DNA of 13,552 bases from an uncultured Alphaproteobacteria bacterium (GCA_937967725.1 CALBSY010000145.1:1-13552), one strand, 5' to 3'. Counted from the stretch's first letter, positions 1 to 5,526 are shown. Notes: generated from the sequence alone by a model not told the origin. A program made the numbers and translations.

Positions 1-786
1 CGCCATGATCTCCTTGAGCGCGGGAATAGTGGGAAATTGCTGCAGCATGACGCGCGTGCGCGTGATCGCTTCATGCTTGGCGTCGGCGCAATCCTCGCGC
101 CAATGCTGAATGAGATCCGAGAGAGCGGCGGCGGTGACATTCGCTGTGGCGGAAATACAGCCCGGACCACCGGCGCGCAGCATCGGCAGCAGGAATTGCT
201 CGGCGCCGGCGTAGACTTGGAAGTCAGGGAGCCGTTTGACGGTCGCTTCCATCGCCGCCCAGTCGCCGGACGAATTCTTGACGCCGACAATCGTGCCTCT
301 GAATGCCGCCTCGAGGCGCGCCAGCAGGTCGATGCTGAGCTTCAATCCGGTTTGCAGCGGGAAGTCGTAGATCAACACGCGCAGACGTGGATCGTTTATG
401 GCTTCGATCGTTTGCGCATAAGAGCGGAAGATGCCTTCGTCGGATACGCCCTTGTAATAGAAGGGCGGCAGCATCATCACATTGGTGAGGCCGGCGGCAA
501 GCACGGCGCGCGTCAGTGCGATCGTGTCCGGCGCAGCGCAGCATCCAGTTCCGACAATCATGCGGTCGGCGGAAAATCCCGCGCGGCCGAGCGTGTCAAT
601 CAGGGCGAGCCGTTCTGAAACCGAAAACGAGTTCGCCTCACCAGTCGTGCCCAGCGCGGCAACCCCAGCGCAGCCCCGCGCCATCAGCCAGCGGATGTGT
701 GCGACGCAGGCGCTGGTGTCGATGGTCAAGTCGTCGTTGAGCGGCGTCAAGCTCGCGGCCCAAGCGCCTGGTGCGATGTCGCTCAC
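1..786 (-). CDS. Dihydrodipicolinate synthase / N-acetylneuraminate lyase family aldolase (partial, 3' end beyond window)
   Basis: The frame is open without interruption from a GTG at 786 to the window edge (262 codons), so the C-terminus is missing. It is a class I aldolase TIM barrel of the DHDPS/NAL superfamily. Visible signatures are the GTTGE motif near residues 46-50, Tyr140 in IYDFP (the usual YNxP position, with Asp for Asn) and the Schiff-base Lys170 in GVKNSSGD. Family members condense or cleave pyruvate-type substrates through a lysine imine. I cannot assign the substrate: the family includes DapA, sialic acid lyase, KDG aldolase and many catabolic enzymes. The YDFP variant and the lack of lysine-pathway neighbours argue against confidently naming it dapA. 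GTG is chosen because a GGAG lies about 9 nt upstream and homology starts right after it; no in-frame ATG lies close upstream. Confidence 0.85.
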   Translation of the reverse strand, partial: MSDIAPGAWAASLTPLNDDLTIDTSACVAHIRWLMARGCAGVAALGTTGEANSFSVSERLALIDTLGRAGFSADRMIVGTGCCAAPDTIALTRAVLAAGLTNVMMLPPFYYKGVSDEGIFRSYAQTIEAINDPRLRVLIYDFPLQTGLKLSIDLLARLEAAFRGTIVGVKNSSGDWAAMEATVKRLPDFQVYAGAEQFLLPMLRAGGPGCISATANVTAAALSDLIQHWREDCADAKHEAITRTRVMLQQFPTIPALKEIMA

Positions 787-863
787 GATTCGGTGCTCCG
801 CAACTCGGCCCCGAGGTGCACACAATTCCCATGTTTGCGCCAATGCAAAATCTCAGGCCGGGT

Positions 864-878
864 ATAGCCCAGGGCTAT
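864..878. repeat. 15-bp palindrome just after the lapA-like stop
   Basis: ATAGCCC, A, GGGCTAT is a perfect 7-bp inverted repeat around one base. It lies 5 nt beyond the stop of the LapA-like gene and in the 97-nt gap before the aldolase gene on the same strand. It could form a short hairpin on either strand. No T-run follows on the minus strand, so it does not look like a standard intrinsic terminator. A regulator site or a transcript-processing hairpin are alternatives; chance is also possible. Confidence 0.4.
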
Positions 879-883
879 GTGAG

Positions 884-1135
884 TCAGCGCGCGCTGGACG
901 TCGTGCGCTTCTTCCGCGAGGGCTGAGTCGCTTGGTAGAGCGAATGCCGCAGGAATGAGATCACGCTGCCGCCGGTGATCATGCCGAGCGCATAAACGCC
1001 GACAATGACAGCCGCGAGCGGCGCCGTGAGACGCCAACCGAACATGGAAAGCGTCACGCTGGCGAGATTCTCGAACGCGAAGACGAGCGTAATGGCCAAG
1101 AAGAGGATGACGAGCAGCAAGTAGAGATAACGCAT
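884..1135 (-). CDS. LapA-domain (DUF1049) inner-membrane protein
   Basis: The 83-residue protein has two predicted membrane helices, about residues 3-21 and 39-63. Between them is the LapA pattern FENLASVTLSMFGWRLTAPL (Phe-x-x-x-Asn, then alternating hydrophobics and a Trp). The tail is short and basic (SRKKR), consistent with the cytoplasmic end. In E. coli, LapA works with LapB in controlling lipopolysaccharide synthesis through LpxC turnover. In Alphaproteobacteria, stand-alone LapA-domain proteins are common and mostly uncharacterised, so only the domain is called. No clear Shine-Dalgarno precedes the ATG at 1135. The gene diverges from the VOC gene across 124 bp and is followed on the same strand by the aldolase gene. 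Confidence 0.8.
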   Translation of the reverse strand: MRYLYLLLVILFLAITLVFAFENLASVTLSMFGWRLTAPLAAVIVGVYALGMITGGSVISFLRHSLYQATQPSRKKRTTSSAR

Positions 1136-1200
1136 AGCGGCAAGTCTTTGGGTTGCTCTGAAGAATAGTGCTCAAGCTAATGTGGGGCGAAATATCCGCC

Positions 1201-1231
1201 GGAACAACCGGACACCCGCGTCGGTTGTTCC
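1201..1231. repeat. Perfect 10-bp inverted repeat upstream of the VOC gene
   Basis: GGAACAACCG at 1201-1210 is matched exactly by its reverse complement CGGTTGTTCC at 1222-1231, with an 11-bp spacer. The arm centres are 21 bp apart, two helical turns, as expected for a dimeric repressor or activator site. It lies 28 bp before the VOC start and in the divergent region shared with the lapA-like gene. If transcribed it would also form a strong stem-loop in the VOC 5' leader. No T-run follows, so a terminator is unlikely. No regulator is encoded next to it, so the binding protein is unknown. Confidence 0.6.
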
Positions 1232-1259
1232 AATCGCGGCGCGCGCCCACATCTGGGCC

Positions 1260-1649
1260 ATGGCCGTCGCGTTCAACCACACCATTGTTCATGCCGAGGA
1301 CAAGGAAGTTTCCGCCCGCTTCTTGTCCGAGTTGCTCGGATTGCCGGCGCCGGAGCCGTTCGGCCCGTTCTTGGTGGTGAAGACCTCGAACGGCGTATCG
1401 CTGGATTTCATCAACAGCGGCGGCGATCCGGTGCGCAGCCGGCACTTTGCATTCCTAGTGTCGGAAGACGAATTTGACGCCATCTTCGCGCGCCTGCACC
1501 AGCGGGGTATGCTGTACCGGGCCGAGCGCGCCGCCAAAACGCCGAACGAGATCACCCGCCACGACGGCCGCCGCGGCAGCTACTGCCCTAACCCATCGGG
1601 ACATTGGTTGGAGGTCATCACGCATCCGTACGGTTCGGGCGCCAGCTAG
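1260..1649 (+). CDS. VOC (glyoxalase/bleomycin-resistance/dioxygenase) superfamily protein
   Basis: The 129-residue protein is a single VOC unit of two beta-alpha-beta-beta-beta repeats. Candidate metal ligands sit at the usual places: His7 (FNHTIV) on the first strand, His62 (RHFAFLV) opening the second half and Glu118 (WLEVIT) on the last strand. VOC members are metal-dependent lyases, epimerases, thiol transferases or dioxygenases, or metal-free drug binders; nothing here fixes the reaction. An upstream ATG at 1182 is open in the same frame. The 26 extra residues would be basic and run through the inverted repeat at 1201-1231, whereas family homology begins at the ATG at 1260, so the latter is preferred despite a weak Shine-Dalgarno. 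The stop overlaps the convergent GST gene by 4 bp. The pairing with GST suggests electrophile detoxification, but this is inference. Confidence 0.8.
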   Translation: MAVAFNHTIVHAEDKEVSARFLSELLGLPAPEPFGPFLVVKTSNGVSLDFINSGGDPVRSRHFAFLVSEDEFDAIFARLHQRGMLYRAERAAKTPNEITRHDGRRGSYCPNPSGHWLEVITHPYGSGAS

Positions 1650-2281
1650 CCTTGCCTTTGCTGTTGCGCCACCAGCGCGTCGTCGATTTCACGCGCCTTC
1701 AAGGCGGCGGGACGTGACAGGATGCGTCCAGCGTACTCCTCAAACGCGGGACGTTTCTCAAGCGAGCCGAACTGCATGCCCCAGCCGATATGGGCGCCGA
1801 CATAGACATCGGCGGCGGAGAATTTCTCGCCGAGCAGATAAGGCGTGTTTGACACCGCCGCTTCCAGCACGTCGACGACGCGCGCGAAGGTGCCGTAGCC
1901 GACCATGCCTTCCTTGTCCGCGGGCGGGGAAAAGCCCATCGCCTTGTTGGTGACCGCCGCTTCGAGCGGGCCGGCGGCGAAGAAGAGCCAGCGATAATAG
2001 GGAGCGCGCAGCTTGTCGTTGGGCGGCGGCGCGAGGCCCGCCCGTGGAAACGCGTCGGCTAGATAAGCGCAGATCGCCGCGCATTCGGTGACGACGACGT
2101 CGCCGTGCTTGATGGCGGGCACTTTGCCCATCGGATTAATGGCTAGGTATTCCGGGCCCTTCATCGTCGTCGCGTAATCGAGCACGATGGTTTCGTAAGG
2201 TTGGCCGACCTCTTCCAGCATCCAGCGTGCGATGCGCCCGCGCGACATCGGGTTGGTGTAGAGCGTAAGCGTATCGGCCAT
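1646..2281 (-). CDS. Glutathione S-transferase family protein
   Basis: The 211-residue length is typical for a bacterial cytosolic GST. The N-terminal thioredoxin-like domain (about 1-80) includes LTLYTNPMSRGRIARWMLEE, with Ser13/Arg15 in the catalytic loop area. Its conserved cis-proline is Pro55 in GKVPAIK, and the glutathione-contact turn is TECAAI (66-71), where the family usually has E-S-x-A-I. The all-helical C-terminal domain (about 90-205) contains the N-capping Ser/Asp pattern FSAADVYVG. The enzyme presumably conjugates or reduces with glutathione in the cytoplasm; the substrate class is not deducible. The start at 2281 has a strong GGAGGA about 7 nt upstream. The gene diverges from the YffB-like gene across 35 bp, and its stop codon overlaps the VOC stop. 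Confidence 0.92.
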   Translation of the reverse strand: MADTLTLYTNPMSRGRIARWMLEEVGQPYETIVLDYATTMKGPEYLAINPMGKVPAIKHGDVVVTECAAICAYLADAFPRAGLAPPPNDKLRAPYYRWLFFAAGPLEAAVTNKAMGFSPPADKEGMVGYGTFARVVDVLEAAVSNTPYLLGEKFSAADVYVGAHIGWGMQFGSLEKRPAFEEYAGRILSRPAALKAREIDDALVAQQQRQG

Positions 2282-2316
2282 GGACGATCCTCCGTTCGGT
2301 TTGGCATAAGCGGCGC

Positions 2317-2676
2317 ATGGCGAAGAGCAAGCAGATTACGATCTACGGCATCAATAACTGCGACACCATGAAGAAGGCGCGGGCGTGGCTCGACGCGCAC
2401 CGCGTCGCTTACGCGTTCCGCGATTACAAAACGGAAGGCATAGATAAGAGCTCGCTCGAACGCTGGACGACGGATGTGGGCTGGGAAACGCTGCTCAATC
2501 GCGCCGGCACGACCTTCCGCAAGCTGCCCGAAAAAGACAAAGCAAACCTAACGGAAAAGAAGGCCATCGCACTGATGCTCGAGCAACCGAGCATGATCAA
2601 GCGGCCCGTGCTCGACGCCGGCGGCAAGCTGATCGTCGGCTTCAAGCCTGAGGTTTACGCGAAGCAGTTCGGCTAA
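2317..2676 (+). CDS. ArsC-like thioredoxin-fold protein, YffB/Spx group
   Basis: The 119-residue protein matches the single-domain ArsC/Spx/YffB family along its length. The N-terminal strand and turn ITIYGINNCDTMKKARAWL carries one active-site cysteine (Cys15, C-D-T-M, not the CXXC of thioredoxin). The conserved GTTFRKL region (64-70) follows, then KRPVL (95-99) with Arg96 before the last strand, close to the E. coli YffB pattern. ArsC reduces arsenate with glutathione; YffB binds glutathione but a physiological substrate is not established. There are no arsenic genes nearby, so arsenate reduction should not be assumed. No good Shine-Dalgarno precedes the ATG, and the 35-bp divergent gap makes a leaderless message possible. 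The stop overlaps the convergent hydrolase stop by 4 bp. Confidence 0.88.
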   Translation: MAKSKQITIYGINNCDTMKKARAWLDAHRVAYAFRDYKTEGIDKSSLERWTTDVGWETLLNRAGTTFRKLPEKDKANLTEKKAIALMLEQPSMIKRPVLDAGGKLIVGFKPEVYAKQFG

Positions 2677-3344
2677 ACGCGCGCGATCATCCACGCCGCC
2701 GCCGCGTCCAGAATCTCGGCCAAAACTTCAGCATCCTTGCGGCCGCTCTTCGCAGGGACGTGGAACGAGTGGTCGGCGTGCTCGAACATTGTGAGGGTGG
2801 CGCGCTCGCCCAGCGACTCGACCGTCGGCTGAAGCAGTTCTTGCTGCGCCAGCGCGTCGTTGCTCCCTTGCAAGAACAGCATCGGCAGCGCCACCTCGTT
2901 CAGATGCGCCGCGCGTTCGGCGCCAGGCTTGCCGGCGGGGTGCAGCGGAAAGGCGAAGAACACGAGCCCACGCACCTGCGCCAGCGGCGAGCTAGCTTGC
3001 GCCTGCGAGGTCATGCGTCCGCCAAACGATTTGCCGCCGGCGAATAGAGGGAGGCCGCGCGCGAGATCGCCGGCTTTGGAGACTGCGGCGCGCACGGCGG
3101 TGTGCGCGAGCGCGGGTGCGTCTGGCCGCTTCGAACCGCGCTCCATGTAAAGGAAATTATAGCGGAGCGTGGCGATGCCGCGCTCGGCCAGCCCGTTCGC
3201 AATTGTGGTCATGGATTTGTGCGCCATGCCTGCGCCCGCGCCGTGCGCAAACACGTAAGCCGCGCGCGCGTTCGACGGCGCGAGCCACAAGCCCGAGACC
3301 GCGGCGTCTCCGTCCAGTTGAACAATGATCCCTTCCGGCCTCAC
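2673..3344 (-). CDS. Alpha/beta hydrolase, KANL3/Tex30-like (dienelactone-hydrolase-like fold)
   Basis: The 223-residue protein has the oxyanion-hole stretch AHGAGAGM (33-40), nucleophile elbow GGKSFGG with Ser106, acid Asp163 in GSNDAL and His192 in ADHSF, giving a complete catalytic triad. The GKSFGG elbow and short length fit the bacterial relatives of the Tex30/KANL3 hydrolase-like family better than lipases or esterases with lid domains. It is probably a cytoplasmic serine hydrolase of unknown substrate. Translation starts at a GTG (3344), 9 nt after the YciI-domain gene stop, so it is likely the last gene of the ArsR operon, although its Shine-Dalgarno is weak. No alternative in-frame ATG is well placed. 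Confidence 0.83.
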   Translation of the reverse strand: MRPEGIIVQLDGDAAVSGLWLAPSNARAAYVFAHGAGAGMAHKSMTTIANGLAERGIATLRYNFLYMERGSKRPDAPALAHTAVRAAVSKAGDLARGLPLFAGGKSFGGRMTSQAQASSPLAQVRGLVFFAFPLHPAGKPGAERAAHLNEVALPMLFLQGSNDALAQQELLQPTVESLGERATLTMFEHADHSFHVPAKSGRKDAEVLAEILDAAAAWMIARV

Positions 3345-3353
3345 TGGACCATG

Positions 3354-3707
3354 TTACTCGGGGATCGGCAGACACTCCATGATCTCGACGCTGTCGCCTG
3401 GAAAGATCGTGAAGTGCGGGTGGCCCTCGAACAACTTCGCCGCCGCTTCGTGCGACTCTGCCTTCACGACCACATAGCCGGCCAGGTTGTTCTTGATGTC
3501 GGTTATGCCGTTGAGTCCCGTGCGCTTGGTTTTGCCGAGCGGACCGCCGTTATCGACAATGGCAGCCTTGTGCTTATCGCCCCAGGCCCTCCAGGCGGCC
3601 ATGCCGTCCTGGATGCGCTTGTTGCGTTCGGCTTCGCTGATCGCGTCCCAACCGGAGCGTTCTCGTGCCGATGTCGTGCCGGTATAGACAGCGAGAAACG
3701 TTCTCAT
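3354..3707 (-). CDS. YciI-like (YCII-related domain) protein
   Basis: The 117-residue protein has the ferredoxin-like plan of YCII-related proteins. It opens with a beta strand (MRTFLAVYTG), followed by a helix rich in charged residues (about 22-44, including WRAWGDKH) and the glycine turn DNGGPL (52-57), which corresponds to the DGP-type motif of the family. The second half carries GYVVVKAESHEAAAKLF and ends HPHFTIFPGDSVEIMECLPI, typical of the family's C-terminal strand. Family roles are mostly unknown; a few are dehydrochlorinase-like or muconolactone-isomerase-like enzymes. The start is secured by AGGAGGT 6 nt upstream of the ATG. It lies 14 nt after the second SRPBCC gene and 9 nt before the hydrolase in the ArsR operon. 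Confidence 0.8.
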   Translation of the reverse strand: MRTFLAVYTGTTSARERSGWDAISEAERNKRIQDGMAAWRAWGDKHKAAIVDNGGPLGKTKRTGLNGITDIKNNLAGYVVVKAESHEAAAKLFEGHPHFTIFPGDSVEIMECLPIPE

Positions 3708-3721
3708 GCTCTACCTCCTGA

Positions 3722-4201
3722 TCATGCCGCCGCCGCGAGGTGTTCATCGAGTTTGTCAAGCAACTCGCGCCATCCCGACTCGCGCATAGCGATTCCGTCG
3801 CCGCCCTCGAAGAAGGTTGCGTGCTCGGTGAAGATGAGACGCGTGCCTGATCCGTCGGGCCTCAACTCGACGCTGGCGAGCGATACCGAGAAGCGAGCGC
3901 CGTCGCGGTCCATCGAATAGGTGAAAATGATGCGCTCGTTGTCGACGATCTCGTTGAAGACCGTCTCGTTGCCGAAGGTCGTTTCCGGCGGAAACGGGTT
4001 GGAGGGGCCAGTGACGCGAAAGCGGCTCTTCTCGGTTCCGCCTTCGCGGAAGTCGAGTTCGAACGAGCGGATGTCCCAGCCTTCGCCTTCGGCGAACCAG
4101 GCGCGCTTCGCCGCCGGATCGGCCCAGGCGGCGAAGACACGCCGCGGCGAAGCGTCGTAGCGGCGTTCAATGACAAAGGAGCCGTGGGTGGTCGTGGTCA
4201 T
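3722..4201 (-). CDS. SRPBCC/AHSA1 (START-like) domain protein, second copy
   Basis: The 159-residue protein has the AHSA1-type SRPBCC fold: FVIERRYDASPRRVFAAWADP (first strand and helices), the W-F turn KRAWFAEGEGW, the central sheet with GNETVFNEIVDNERIIFTY, and a C-terminal helix ESGWRELLDKLDEHL. The fold makes a deep hydrophobic pocket; bacterial members next to ArsR regulators have unknown ligands. It is a tandem paralogue of the gene just upstream. An ATG at 4216 is also open, but it would overlap the upstream gene by 14 nt. The ATG at 4201 has GAGG about 8 nt upstream and matches the paralogue's N-terminus (MTxxTTHxxFVIER), so it is preferred. One base separates it from the preceding stop, so translational coupling is likely. 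Confidence 0.87.
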   Translation of the reverse strand: MTTTTHGSFVIERRYDASPRRVFAAWADPAAKRAWFAEGEGWDIRSFELDFREGGTEKSRFRVTGPSNPFPPETTFGNETVFNEIVDNERIIFTYSMDRDGARFSVSLASVELRPDGSGTRLIFTEHATFFEGGDGIAMRESGWRELLDKLDEHLAAAA

Positions 4202-4202
4202 C

Positions 4203-4664
4203 TCACGCCTCTGCATTCAAGAAAGCTTCGAGTTGATTAAGCAATTCGCCGGCGCCGTGTTCGCGTGCGGCGGCGTCGTCATAGCCGTCGAGGTATATGC
4301 CTTGTTCGGTGTAGACGAGCGTCGCGCCGTTGGCTGAGGGCCGGATTTCGGTCGTGCCAAGTGAGACGGAGATGCGCGTTTCGCCAAGGTGCATTTCGTA
4401 GGACATCACGATGCGCTCGTTCTCGACGATGTCCCAGTATTCGCCGCTCATCTTGTGAACCACGCCGCCCGGCGGGCCGCCGGTCGATGTCTCCTTGCCG
4501 CCGACACGGAAGTCCATGCTATGCGCGGATTCCCATTCGTCAGGGCCGCCGAACCAACGCGCTTTCTTTTTCGGATCGGCGTAAGCGGCGAAGACCTTTG
4601 CCGGCGCATGCGCATAGTCGCGCTCGATGACGAAGGTCGCGTGCGTCGTGCTGCGCTTGGTCAT
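4203..4664 (-). CDS. SRPBCC/AHSA1 (START-like) domain protein, first copy
   Basis: The 153-residue protein is the first of two adjacent SRPBCC paralogues. It has ATFVIERDYAHAPAKVFAAY at the N-terminus, ARWFGGPDEW in the W-F turn, GGKETSTGGPPGG in the variable loop, YWDIVENERIVMSYEM in the sheet and the closing helix AAAREHGAGELLNQLEAFL. The AHSA1 subgroup is named after the Hsp90 activator Aha1, but bacterial stand-alone members are not shown to act on Hsp90. The likely role is binding a small hydrophobic molecule in the cytoplasm. A strong AAAGGAG about 9 nt upstream supports the ATG at 4664. It lies 36 nt after the ArsR gene, in the widely seen arrangement of an ArsR repressor followed by its SRPBCC partner. 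Confidence 0.88.
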   Translation of the reverse strand: MTKRSTTHATFVIERDYAHAPAKVFAAYADPKKKARWFGGPDEWESAHSMDFRVGGKETSTGGPPGGVVHKMSGEYWDIVENERIVMSYEMHLGETRISVSLGTTEIRPSANGATLVYTEQGIYLDGYDDAAAREHGAGELLNQLEAFLNAEA

Positions 4665-4700
4665 TGCGAGAACTCCTTTGTCGAGCGCTGGTGCCGCGGC

Positions 4701-5033
4701 TTAGTCGTCCTTGGTTTCGTCGAGGAATTGTCCGAGCCGATCGAGGCGGCGCTCCCACAAAGCGCGTCGTTCGGCGATCCAACGCTCGGCCTGGCTGAGC
4801 GCTTTCGCTTCGATGCGGCAGGTGCGGGTGCGGCCGACCTTCTCGGAAATCACGATGCCGCTGGCCTCGAGCACCGCCAGGTGCTGCATCACGCCGGGCA
4901 GGCTCATGGCGAGCGGCTTGGCCAACTCGCTGACTGTGGCCGGGCCCTGCGCCAGGCGATCGACCATGGCGCGCCGACTAGGGTCGGCGAGGGCCTGAAA
5001 GGCCATGTCGAGAGCAGCGTCTTGTCGATACAT
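4701..5033 (-). CDS. ArsR-family winged-helix repressor
   Basis: The 110-residue protein is a minimal ArsR winged helix: ALADPSRRAMVDRLAQGPATVSELA leads into the recognition helix LAMSLPGVMQHLAVLEASGIV and a basic wing EKVGRTRTCRI. The C-terminal helix (about 80-108) is rich in Arg/Glu and ends in a dimerisation-type LDRLGQFLDE. There is no ELCVCDL-type metal-binding motif and the only cysteine is Cys72, so it is not a classic metal sensor. It resembles the group paired with SRPBCC proteins, often annotated metalloregulator by default. The frame is open 48 codons further upstream, but those codons cross the operator repeats and give unconserved sequence. The ATG at 5033 begins with the family pattern M-x-x-x-x-A-L-D-x-A-F-x-A-L-A-D-P. 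It is the first gene of a five-gene operon and probably represses itself through the sites at 5037-5056. Confidence 0.88.
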   Translation of the reverse strand: MYRQDAALDMAFQALADPSRRAMVDRLAQGPATVSELAKPLAMSLPGVMQHLAVLEASGIVISEKVGRTRTCRIEAKALSQAERWIAERRALWERRLDRLGQFLDETKDD

Positions 5034-5036
5034 AAC

Positions 5037-5056
5037 ACTTAAGTAGCAACTTAAGT
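5037..5056 (-). promoter_or_regulatory. Twin ACTTAAGT operator in front of the arsR-type gene
   Basis: ACTTAAGT, itself an 8-bp palindrome, occurs at 5037-5044 and again at 5049-5056, separated by AGCA (12-bp period). The proximal copy ends 3 bp before the repressor ATG at 5033. Palindromes this close to the start of an ArsR-family gene are typical autorepression sites. A bound dimer here would cover the -10 region and the start codon. Confidence 0.7.
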
Positions 5057-5068
5057 ATTGGTTGGCAA
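5040..5068 (-). promoter_or_regulatory. Candidate leaderless promoter of the arsR-SRPBCC operon
   Basis: Reading the minus strand, TTGCCAA (5068-5062) is followed after 14 bp by GCTACTTA (5047-5040). This resembles the Caulobacter-type housekeeping promoter (TTGACGS, 10-14 bp, GCTANAWC). Initiation about 6-7 bp downstream would fall on or beside the A of the ATG at 5033, and no Shine-Dalgarno precedes that ATG, so the mRNA may be leaderless. The -10 part lies inside the twin operator, consistent with repression by steric block. Confidence 0.45.
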
Positions 5069-5130
5069 GCCGGAATCGCATCCATTCGCCGCCGCGGCGG
5101 CTACAACGTCGAAACTGAGGAGACGACGGG

Positions 5131-5526
5131 ATGTTCGACGACTTCATGGTGGCGATGATCGTCATCACCGCAGTCACGTTCGCGCTGATTGGCCAGGGCT
5201 GGATGTCCTACCTAGAGCACCAGCGCCGCAAGCAGGCGATGGAAGTGATCAAGGCCGCGATCGAGGCGGGCAAGGAAGCGCCGCCAATCGTATACGAGCA
5301 GTTGGCGACGGGCGTCGCGGGCAAGGCGCCTTGGAGTGAGGTTGTGATTTTCACCGCGCTCGGCGTCGGTTTCTGGATTGCGTACGGAACCGCGGAAGAA
5401 GCCGGCGACCGCACGGCGTTCCTTGTCGTCGCCGCGACGATGACGGTGACCGCGATAGGCTGTCTGGCGTTGGCGCTGTTCCGGCCTGGCGCAGCGCGGC
5501 CGCGCCGCGATCATGAGCCCGGATGA
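5131..5526 (+). CDS. Small three-helix membrane protein (DUF6249-like), cassette A
   Basis: The 131-residue protein has a predicted N-terminal membrane helix (about 5-24), a charged cytoplasmic stretch with a short amphipathic helix QAMEVIKAAIEAGKEAPPIVYEQL (written here in part: residues 35-58), and two further helices (about 70-87 and 95-117). The layout and length match the protein at 6425-6820, and both resemble the DUF6249 group of small membrane proteins found beside ECF sigma genes. Function is unknown; it may sense or transmit an envelope signal. GAGGAG lies 8 nt before the ATG. It overlaps the following sigma gene by 14 nt and diverges from the ArsR gene across 97 bp. I recognise the arrangement, not a named gene. 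Confidence 0.72.
   Translation: MFDDFMVAMIVITAVTFALIGQGWMSYLEHQRRKQAMEVIKAAIEAGKEAPPIVYEQLATGVAGKAPWSEVVIFTALGVGFWIAYGTAEEAGDRTAFLVVAATMTVTAIGCLALALFRPGAARPRRDHEPG

Noticed and set aside
1182..1259. Upstream start extending the VOC protein by 26 residues
   Set aside because: The extension is basic, unconserved-looking and crosses the 10-bp inverted repeat; VOC homology begins right after the ATG at 1260.
783..1445. Minus-strand open frame of 220 codons spanning the lapA-like gene and the start of the VOC gene
   Set aside because: It overlaps the LapA-domain gene in another frame and runs through the divergent region; its sequence shows no domain.
2317..2676. Arsenate reductase (arsC) of an arsenic resistance operon
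   Set aside because: The sequence follows the YffB pattern and no arsB, acr3 or arsH is nearby; the ArsR-type gene at 4701-5033 lacks metal-binding cysteines.
3102..3920. Long plus-strand open frame (272 codons)
   Set aside because: It lies antisense to the hydrolase, YciI and SRPBCC genes, is Arg/Ala-rich with no recognisable domain, and is explained by the GC-rich third positions of the opposite strand.
4701..5033. Metal-sensing ArsR/SmtB regulator
   Set aside because: There is no ELCVCDL-type motif, only one cysteine, and the partner genes are SRPBCC proteins rather than metal transporters.
4389..5042. Plus-strand open frame of 217 codons
   Set aside because: It is antisense to the SRPBCC and ArsR genes and has no supporting motif or ribosome site.
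5034..5177. N-terminal extension of the ArsR-type protein by 48 residues
   Set aside because: It would run through the twin operator and has no family resemblance; the ATG at 5033 fits the family start.
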